64,000 bases of DNA from Manis javanica (taxonomy: Eukaryota; Chordata; Mammalia; Pholidota; Manidae): positions 41,981,034-42,045,033 of the forward strand of contig NC_133169.1 in NCBI RefSeq assembly GCF_040802235.1. The letters run 5' to 3'. A program made the position numbers and the translations under genes. Below, in pieces: positions 56,670 through 64,000 of this stretch. Positions within the stretch are counted from its first letter, which is position 1; each line of letters starts with the position of its first letter. The notes beneath the pieces were generated by a model, which was given only the letters and a program-made list of their open reading frames with translations, did not search any database and was not told where the DNA came from.

Positions 56670-57470
56670 GTTGATAGGTGCTACTGACTGTCAGCTGGGG
56701 GGGGGCATACTTTCCACGTGCTACTGGCCTTTCTTTACTGGGACATCTGCGACCCCTAGTGGCTTGTGTTGGGTAATTGTGTGTAGACTGGCTCTTTGTG
56801 TCTTGCCCGGCCAGTATGGAGGAAGCTCCCTTTCTGAGGGCGTGGCCAGCCTTACGCTGATTTTCTGCTTTCGCAGCGTCCATAGGGGTAATGAACGGGG
56901 GGGCTGTTTGGCTGTTTACCTCCATGAGGGGTCTCAGAGCTGTTTCCCAGGTAGTTAGTGCATCTGGTTTTCCCTGTAATTTCCAGCTGCTGATCTGTGA
57001 GCTGTGTTGTTTCCATCCAGCTGTTGCATCCCTGTTCCTTTAAGAATTTCAAAAAGCACTCGCTTTTCTTTGTCACGGGGGCATCAGCTTCGTGACCTGC
57101 TCACCGGCCCTGCTGTCCTGTTTCCCTAGTATCCAGGACCCCACGCATGCACTGTGTCTGTGTTCTGGTGCAGATGTCTGGGGCTGGGTGTTTAGCAGTC
57201 CTTGACTCCCTCTCCCTCCTTGCTCCGACACCTCTCCTCCCACAGGGAGCTGGGGTGAGGGGTGCTCAGGTCCCACCGAGCTGGGGCTTGTATCTTTATC
57301 CTTTCACCATGTGCTGGGCTCTCGCACGTGTGAATGTAGTCTGGCTGTTGTTCTGTGTCTTCTGGTCTCTCTTTTAGGTTTAGTTGTATTTGTTGTATTT
57401 TCAAAAATATATATGTTTTTGGGAGGAGATTCCCACTGTCCTACTCATGCCGCCATGTTGGCTCTGCCCC
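56670..57470 (-). promoter_or_regulatory. L1-D 5'UTR, decayed
   Basis: About 0.8 kb from ORF1 to the 5' terminus, with a single promoter block (TTCAAAAAGCACTCGC at about 57047-57063) and a mutated YY1-type start motif. No tandem monomers. Confidence 0.8.
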
Positions 57471-57690
57471 AATGGAAGTATCACCATTTTGAAGGCTAAA
57501 TATACTATTCATTCATTTGTCAATGGATATTTAGGGTCATCCCTACATCTTAGTTATTATGAAAAATGCTGCCATAATCATAGGAGTGTGGATAGTGATT
57601 TCATATCCTTTGGCTATACACTGATGAGTGGGATTGCTGAATAACTTTTTGAATAACATCTGTACAGAATTCCATTAATTGTAGCAATTT
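57471..57690 (-). mobile_element. Old L1 3' region, part b
   Basis: Continues 49110-49605 across the L1-D insertion (TCAATGGATATTTAGGGTCA, GGAGTGTGGATAGTGATTTC, GATGAGTGGGATTGCTGAAT). Confidence 0.78.
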
Positions 57691-58581
57691 TAATTAATCA
57701 TAAGGGAACTGAATATATCCTGAATATGTAGATATACATTTTGATTTACAAAGAAAGTAATACATCTGCTTATTTTAAATCAGAATCCCGAGGCAGGGGC
57801 ATTTGTGTGTTGAACAGAGACGTGAGTCAGAGCTCCTTCAGAGGATCTGAGGGTAATGCACGTGCTCTCTGCACCTGTTGTTATGTTTGAGTTGTTGCAG
57901 GAGACAAGGCAGGATAGGGGTAAGACAGCAGGGAAGAGATAAGGATTTGGGAATGAATAAAATTGAACTCAAAACCAATTTATTTGGGCATAAAGGAAAT
58001 CATACACATTCTTTACATTTTCAGCTGTAGTGAATGTATATTTTAAAAGTTTTCATTTTATGTGATTTTTTTGAGGTTAGTTTTTAGTAGACATAATAAA
58101 TTTATTTCAGAGTTGACCTCAAAAATTTTATGGGCAATTATGGGATATTTATTTAGACAAAAATTAAAATGTAAATAACTATATCTATCACTCTAACATC
58201 TAAAATAATAGCAGAGTAACTAGATAAAAGCACTTAAATCTCTGAATCTACTCTTATCATCTGTAAATTGCCAGATTATATCAGCCTCAAGAGCTAGCAG
58301 TCAAGTTAATCCTGACACAAATTTTGACACACATCAGATTGCACCTAGTGCAGAACGTTGGAAAAAGTTCACAGCTTGAACCTTTTTTCCATGTAAGGAC
58401 CTTATCTAGGGTCAAGGTTAGTTTCTCCAAATCACTGAGAAATCACGTGTTTTTGCTTTTCTACTGATATCCAAATCACAGGTTAAGTGGAATGTGAAAA
58501 ATGAAATAAGGAGAAAATCAACTTTAAATGGTCTTTAAAATATTCTTTATTATTATTATTTCTTAGATAAAAATAAAAGGG
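57691..58581. other. Intergenic, no feature
   Basis: AT-rich DNA without ORFs or recognised repeats. Confidence 0.5.
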
Positions 58582-59556
58582 GGAATTAAAAAATAGGCAG
58601 AGGAGATGAGCAGACAGTTCTCCAAAGAAGAAATTCAGATGGCCAACAGACATATGAAAAAATACTCCACATTGCTAGTCTTCAGAGAAATGCAAATTAA
58701 AACCACAATGAGATATCAGCTCACACCAGTAAGGATGGCTACCACCCAAAAGACAAACAACAACAAATGTTTGCAAGGTTGTGGAGAAAGGGGAACCCTC
58801 CTACACTGCTGATGGGAACGTAAATTAGTTCAACCATTGTGGAAATCAGTATGGAGGTTCCTCAAAATGGTCAAAATAGACATACCATTTGACCCAGGAA
58901 TTCCACTCTTAGGAGTTTACCCTAAGAATGCAGGAGCCCAGTTTCAAAGACATATGCACCCCTATGTTTATCACAGCACTATTTCCAATAGCCAAGAAAT
59001 GGAACCAACCTAAGTGTCCATCAGTAGATGAATGGATAAAGAAGATGTGGTACATATACACAATGGAATATTATTCAGCCATAAGAAGAAAACAAATCCT
59101 ACAATTTGCAACAACATGGATGGAGCTAGAGAGTATTATACTCAGTGAAATAAGCCAAGTGGAGAAAGACAAATACCAAATAATTTCACTCATATGTGGA
59201 GTATAAGAACAAAGAAAAACTGAAGGAACAAAACAGCAGCAGAATCACAGAACCCAAGAATGGACTAACAGGTACCAAAGGGAAAGGGACTGGGGAGAAT
59301 GGGAGGGTAGGAAGGGATAAGGGTGGGTAAGAAAGGGGGTATTATGATTAGCATTTATAATGTGGGAGGGGAGGAATGGGGAGGGCTGTGCAACACAGAG
59401 AAGACAAGTAGTGATTCTACAACATCTTACTAAGCTGATGGACAGTGACTGTAATGGGATTTGTGGGGGGGGACTTGGTGAAGGGGGGACCCTAGTAAAC
59501 ATAATGTTCTTCATATAATTTTTGATTAATGATAACAAAATTTTAAAAATTCCTAA
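58582..59556 (+). mobile_element. L1-E: 5'-truncated L1 3' fragment without ERV tail
   Basis: Starts in the ORF2 C-terminal region (ATTAAAAAATAGGCAGAGG) and runs through the 3'UTR to a degenerate A-rich end. ORF2 pieces at 58606-58812 (with [14 protein letters not shown]) and 58928-59206 are separated by frame breaks. Short A-rich duplications (AAAATAAAAGG at about 58570 and 59564) flank it. Like L1-B it ends at the normal L1 3'UTR. Confidence 0.88.
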
Positions 59557-61489
59557 TAATGAAAATAAAATAAAAGGTAAATATGTAATATTTTTACAGG
59601 AGAACAAAAGCAATCTGTTTTCCTTAGACCTTGAGACATATTCCATGGCCGAGGTTTCTTCCCTTTCAGATGCAACACTTCTTTAAATGATCAAATGCAA
59701 GTTTAATGCTAAAGGACAGAGGTACAGAGCCAATCAAATACTGCCGCATTTTCAGTCCTGCTACATGGCATCAAAATATACATCTAACTTGCCATTCATT
59801 ATTTCTGTTCTGTGTGCTTTTTCCTCATGATTAACCTGAGGTGATGTTAACTACCTCAGGGGGACTTTGCCACAGTAAGCCCTGCATGAAATGGAAATGA
59901 TAGGAATACATACAATGTGCACTTAATTGGCAATAACAAATACTACATTTTCAATCTTGTCAGTGTGTGTACTGATTCCACAATATCAGTCAATATGAAG
60001 TTCTCATGTTGAATCCAAATGCCATGTTATAAAAAAAAATGAATTCTCCCCGTTTTTCTCTGCAAGTTGTTGGCAGCAATTGAAAATCAATTTTTCCGCA
60101 TTTGCCTAGGATTGTGCTGTAGGATCCTTATAATTTATTTGATGGGTCATATATAAAATAAGTTGAGTACATGCAAATTATTAACTGAAATAATTGTATC
60201 ACATTAATATTTTGCTCAAATAATGTGTGGATAAGGCATCAACAACTCACAGGTAAATGGTCCTCTTGTTTGACTTAAATCCATCCCTGTGAGCTCCAAC
60301 ACAAATGCTTCAAATTATTTTGTAATTTTCCCCAGTATTTTGCCAATGTTTTAAAAAGTATTCATATGTTCTAATGCTTGACTCCTAAACCCCAAATGCG
60401 AAACAATTATTTGAGACCAGGGCGACTGCAGATGGGGAGCTGACCCCACCTACACCGTGCCTTCACCATCCTCCCTTCCTGCGTGCTCTCAACATAGGCA
60501 CAGCCCACTTTGTGTCTCAGGGAAGTGGGATGACGGCATTATTCCATATTCCATGATTTACTGGCCGCATATAAAAATACGACTATTGCAAAACCTGATG
60601 CTATCTTATTGGCCATTAATGCATATATTTCTTGTCATCATATTACTATAATTTCTCTGAAGACATTTTCAGGTTTTGACTTTATAACTAATGTTGATAA
60701 TTCCCAACAATATTCTTTTTTAAGACATTATTTAGACTTCAGAAAACTTTTCTTTAATAAATTATTTTTCCTTATTTTTCTGTCTTTTACATTGTATTTG
60801 AGTATTTTAGCTCATGTGTAACTATTCTGAGATAATGCTTTCTTTAATAATATTCACTCCATGATTTCTATGTCATATGCATTTTTACGAATGCTCATAA
60901 GCATATGTTGGGCCATCTTATCTCAATTCTTTAATTCTCTTATGTTTTCAAAATGTCGATCTTTTGTTTTTGATTCCCAGAAGTCTTTTATTATTACCCT
61001 TTTATATCACACATTTTATTAATAATGTAGAATTAACAACTCCTTATATTTTTCTGAACATAGCAATTTTCTTTTAAAGGTGTATTGTCATTATGTGGTG
61101 TATGTGTGACCTCTGTCATACATTCGGAGACATCCTCATCAGTATGATTGTCTTTGATCCTGGAAAATAATTAAAAACTGACATATTGCAAGATTCTTAT
61201 GCTAACATATTGCTGTTATTGCCTCTGGAAGAGAATCCACAGGCTCATTCCTTCTCAGAAGACCCTAAGGACGCCATTTCCTCTTTTCTCTGTTTACATG
61301 ACTGCTAACCAAAATTCCTTCTTCCAAAAGACTGAACTCTTTTTATCCTTGGATCCCCCCTCTTCTCCCTTCCACACTTTCTTTACATTTATAACATATT
61401 TATTTCTTTATTATAATGTTAGTTTAATGACAGAGGCCTGACATATGTGCTAAATTCCCACAATTATCTGATTGTTTAAAGAGTTTTAA
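59557..61489. other. Intergenic, no feature
   Basis: AT-rich DNA. Short frames (for example 60457-60821 on the plus strand) show no recognisable protein pattern. Confidence 0.5.
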
Positions 61490-61862
61490 ATAAATGAAAT
61501 TAAAAAGGAAAATTGAAAGAGACAGAAAAGACAATAAAATGAACAAAATAGCAGTAGTCTCAGAGACAGTGAGAAGTTCCTGTTGGTTGGAATGGGGGAA
61601 GGGTGGAGTGGGGAGGTAAACTAGGGGAAAGGGGTAAAGAGGCACAAAATCTCTCTCATAATATGTAAATTAGTCATGGGTGAAAGTATACCACAGAGAA
61701 TATTGTCAGTACTTCTGTAACATCTTTCTATATTGACAGATGTTATCTAAACTAGTTGGGATGAGGATTTAAAAATACATATAAATGTTGAATCGTTATG
61801 TTGTGTATTTGAAGCCAGTATAATATTGTATATGAACTATACCTCAATAAAAAAGCTTATTA
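61490..61862 (+). mobile_element. Old L1 3'-end fragment
   Basis: Ancient L1 3' end in sense orientation: A-rich start, GAATGGGGGAAGGGTGGAGT, AAATGTTGAATCGTTATG, GCCAGTATAATATTGTATAT and a final CAATAAAAAA. It directly precedes the olfactory receptor pseudogene and may have helped remove its 5' end. Confidence 0.6.
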
Positions 61863-61906
61863 CACTGTATTTACCTTAATGTACACCTGTTTTTAGGAAC
61901 AATTAA

Positions 61907-62800
61907 ATGAGTGAAATATGGAGAATTACAATCACAATCCTCAGCTGGCTTGCTCCTCTTCGTTCTCATTGTTCTCATTTTCCCGGTGGCCCTGCCGGGC
62001 AGCCTCTCCGTGATCCCCCCGACCCTCCTGGACACCCACCTCCACCCTCCCGTGTGCTTCCTGGTGAGCCGGCTCTCCCTGATGGGCCTGAGCCGCATCT
62101 CCACCATCGTCCCTGAGGTGGCTTCCAGTTATCTCTCTGGAAACATGTCCATCTCCTCAGTAGGCTGTGGGGTTCAGAGCTCCTTGTTCTTGCCTTTAGC
62201 AGCTGCAGAAGGATTACTACTGGCATCTATGGCCTATGATCGTTATGTAGCCATTTGCTTTCCTCTCCACTATCCCATCCTTATGAGCAACAGAGTGTGT
62301 GTGCTGCTGATAACAGGAACTTGAATAATGGGCTCCATCAAGTCCTGTGTCCACACCACGCATATCCTCCATATCCCTTACCGCCCATCCAGGGCCACCA
62401 ACCATTTCATCTGTGATGTCCCAGCCACGCTGACTCTGGCCTGCACGGACACCTGGGTCTACGAGCACACAGTGTCTCTGAGCACCACTCTCTGGATTGT
62501 GTTCCCTCTCATTGGCTTGCACGTTCCCATGGCCGTGCCCTCCTGGCTGCCCACTGCATGCCCTCACCCGAAGGGAGGAGGAAGGCTTATTCCACCTGCA
62601 GCACCCACCTCGCCATGGTGACCTCCTACTATGGGCCCTTGCTGACACTTACCTGTGCCCAAGATCCCTCCGAACTCCAACAGAGGGTAAAGTACTGACT
62701 GTGATCTGTACCGTCCTGACCCCAACGCTCAACCCCATCATATACAGCCTGAGAAACAAGGAGTGATGGGGGCCTGGAGGAGAGTGACTCAGAGATTCTG
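61907..62800 (+). pseudogene. Olfactory receptor pseudogene, OR2T-like
   Basis: A single-exon GPCR remnant. Recognisable: TM1 (LLLFVLIVLIFPVALPG), a degraded HPPVCF in place of the usual PMYF, TM2-TM3, MAYDRYVAIC with the DRY motif, an EC2 region with FICDVPATLTLACTDTWVYE, and TM7 LTPTLNPIIYSLRNKE. Disabling changes: no proper N-terminus and no glycosylation site; an in-frame TGA at 62322-62324; a frameshift near 62515-62520 in TM5; a one-base loss after RNKE at about 62765 that ends the frame early. The DVPA...DTWVYE pattern suggests the OR2T/OR2M group; family placement is by recollection of pattern. It is the only trace of a host gene here. Confidence 0.88.
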
Positions 62801-64000
62801 CTTTTTCAAAATGTAGACAATGGTTCTCTTTAGGACTGCAGTTTCAGAAGCAGATAAATTTAAAAATTAAAGAATATCATTACAAGATCAAGGAATGTAG
62901 TATTTAATATGGAGCATTAAATATTTGAGATTTGATAAAACACATATATTTCCAATCACTTTTTAGTTTTCTTCCTGATAACTTTTAATAAAGTACATAT
63001 AATTCCCACTATCACTTGAGCAATGAATAGTTATTAATGTGTAGAAATGAAGTTGAAAGCATCAAATTTGATGTTATCATTCAGAATAACTTTTCAGCTA
63101 TACATAATACATATCCAAAAATGTCTAAACATTGCAAAAGAACCATAAATATTATAACATTGTTTGATATAATTGAAAACAGAACAAATATTTCTATTAT
63201 AATTCACTCTTAACTGGTGCATATTGGTTCCACTATTCCCACTTTTCAGGGAAAATGATTAATATAGAGATTAGATAGAGAGCTCTACATGGATTTAAGA
63301 GTGCTTGGACCACTGTATATAAAATACAATATGTTTATATCATACATGCAAGGGTCCATGGAAATACCTAAATGTATCTTTAGGAAGTGATATATTTATG
63401 GTCTACCTTAGATTTCACAGCTTTGGCTGTGGAGATGCAAAAAAGCCTATACTGGAATGAGAGCCACTTTTTGAAAAGATTAATGCAAGTTACATATAAT
63501 ACTAGTGCAGATTAATCAGTCTGAGAAACACCTCAAGAATCCTTCAAAACACACTCAAATTGTATTTCCCAGGCAGCTACTTTTTACCCTTTATACAAAA
63601 GTATCTGTTATGAACATTTTGTTCTCCACTTACTAGTCTCAATATGCTTCTAAACCCGCTTAGGAGGTAGATTTGAGTTCAGCCTCCCTGGACCAAAATT
63701 TTTAATAGTTATTCTTGCCCATTCACTTGCCTACATAGTTCCCCCATCACTCCCAGCTGAGATTATGGGTGAAGGGTCATCAGGGTCCAAAAGGGAATTC
63801 TGGTTTACTCTTTATTCTGTGAGGACACATGAGAAGGAAGAAAGAATGGGCAGATAAGAATCTCTGTATTATCCAAATCATGACATTGATGGATCTCTGA
63901 TTATTACAAATGTAAATAATCATTTTTCTAAAATAGATCAACTTTTAATGTGGGCTGATATGATATTGGATATTTTTATAATAAAAAAGTTAGTATAGCT
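62801..64000. other. Intergenic AT-rich DNA, no feature
   Basis: No ORF, repeat or RNA gene recognised to the window end. Confidence 0.5.

Larger units (their letters stand above)
49606..57470 (-). mobile_element. L1-D: full-length L1 with the same ERV-derived 3' tail, inactivated
   Basis: A 7.9-kb unit on the minus strand: 5'UTR (56670-57470), broken ORF1, broken ORF2, 3'UTR (51498-51854), A-rich junction (51474-51497), ERV tail (49689-51473) and a degenerate poly(A) now a TTTA/TTCA microsatellite (49606-49688). The order, the junction (A-rich run then GGGGGATTACTCC) and the tail end are the same as in L1-C. Many ORF breaks and a decayed poly(A) show it is older than L1-C. It is the full-length version of this chimeric lineage in the window. 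Confidence 0.95.

Noticed and set aside
62217..62648. 143-codon minus-strand frame across the olfactory receptor
   Set aside because: Antisense shadow of the receptor remnant.
1..64000. tRNA, rRNA, snRNA or microRNA genes
   Set aside because: No cloverleaf-like or other RNA gene pattern was recognisable by eye. The tRNA-related text found (30886-30903, 33746-33763) is retroviral primer-binding sites.

Overview
This is a piece of nuclear DNA from a placental mammal. It is AT-rich and gene-poor, and recent retrotransposons make up most of it. The evidence is several L1 (LINE-1) elements with mammalian ORF1p and ORF2p, gammaretrovirus-like endogenous retroviruses (ERVs) primed by tRNA-Pro, and one olfactory-receptor pseudogene. 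I see no SINE of any family in 64 kb. That absence, with the L1/ERV makeup, makes me favour a pangolin (Pholidota) or another SINE-poor laurasiatherian. This is inference, partly from a recollection of similar repeats, and is not proved here.

Layout. (1) 1-5995: L1-A on the minus strand, cut by the window edge. ORF1 is intact, ORF2 is open for all 1154 codons visible, and the 5'UTR promoter carries CpG-rich tandem repeats of about 210 bp. (2) 5996-12787: AT-rich intergenic DNA with decayed L1 pieces and an unidentified GC-richer block. (3) 12788-19150: L1-B, full length, minus strand, dead. (4) 19706-34288: a stack of gammaretrovirus-like proviruses. P0 has its interior inverted between its LTRs. 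P1 is interrupted by P2, whose two LTRs differ at one base in 523. P1 and P2 keep LTRs, tRNA-Pro primer site, splice donor, an 8-codon gag stub, the Env TM region and a polypurine tract, but a non-coding AT-rich filler stands where most of gag and pol should be. (5) 34619-47775: another LTR family, a class I pol fragment, head-to-head copies of the same non-coding ERV interior, an env tail plus 3' LTR, and a solo LTR. L1-C (36449-42736) lies inside this block. (6) 49606-57470: L1-D, full length, inserted in an older L1. (7) 58582-59556: L1-E, a short 3' fragment. (8) 61907-62800: an OR2T-like olfactory receptor pseudogene.

The most unusual system is the pair L1-C and L1-D. Each ends not at the normal L1 poly(A) but in the same extra segment of about 1.8 kb, which is the 3' end of a different ERV: Env TM, polypurine tract, then LTR through its AATAAA signal. 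The L1/ERV junction is the same in both, and target-site duplications enclose L1 plus tail. This looks like an old 3' transduction that became a heritable part of an L1 lineage, with the retroviral LTR supplying the polyadenylation signal. The second theme is a VL30-like ERV family without gag-pol that moved very recently (P2) and therefore needed helper proteins from elsewhere.

No intact host protein-coding gene is visible. The only open frames I regard as possibly functional proteins are L1-A ORF1p, L1-A ORF2p (incomplete in the window) and the TM part of the P2 Env.
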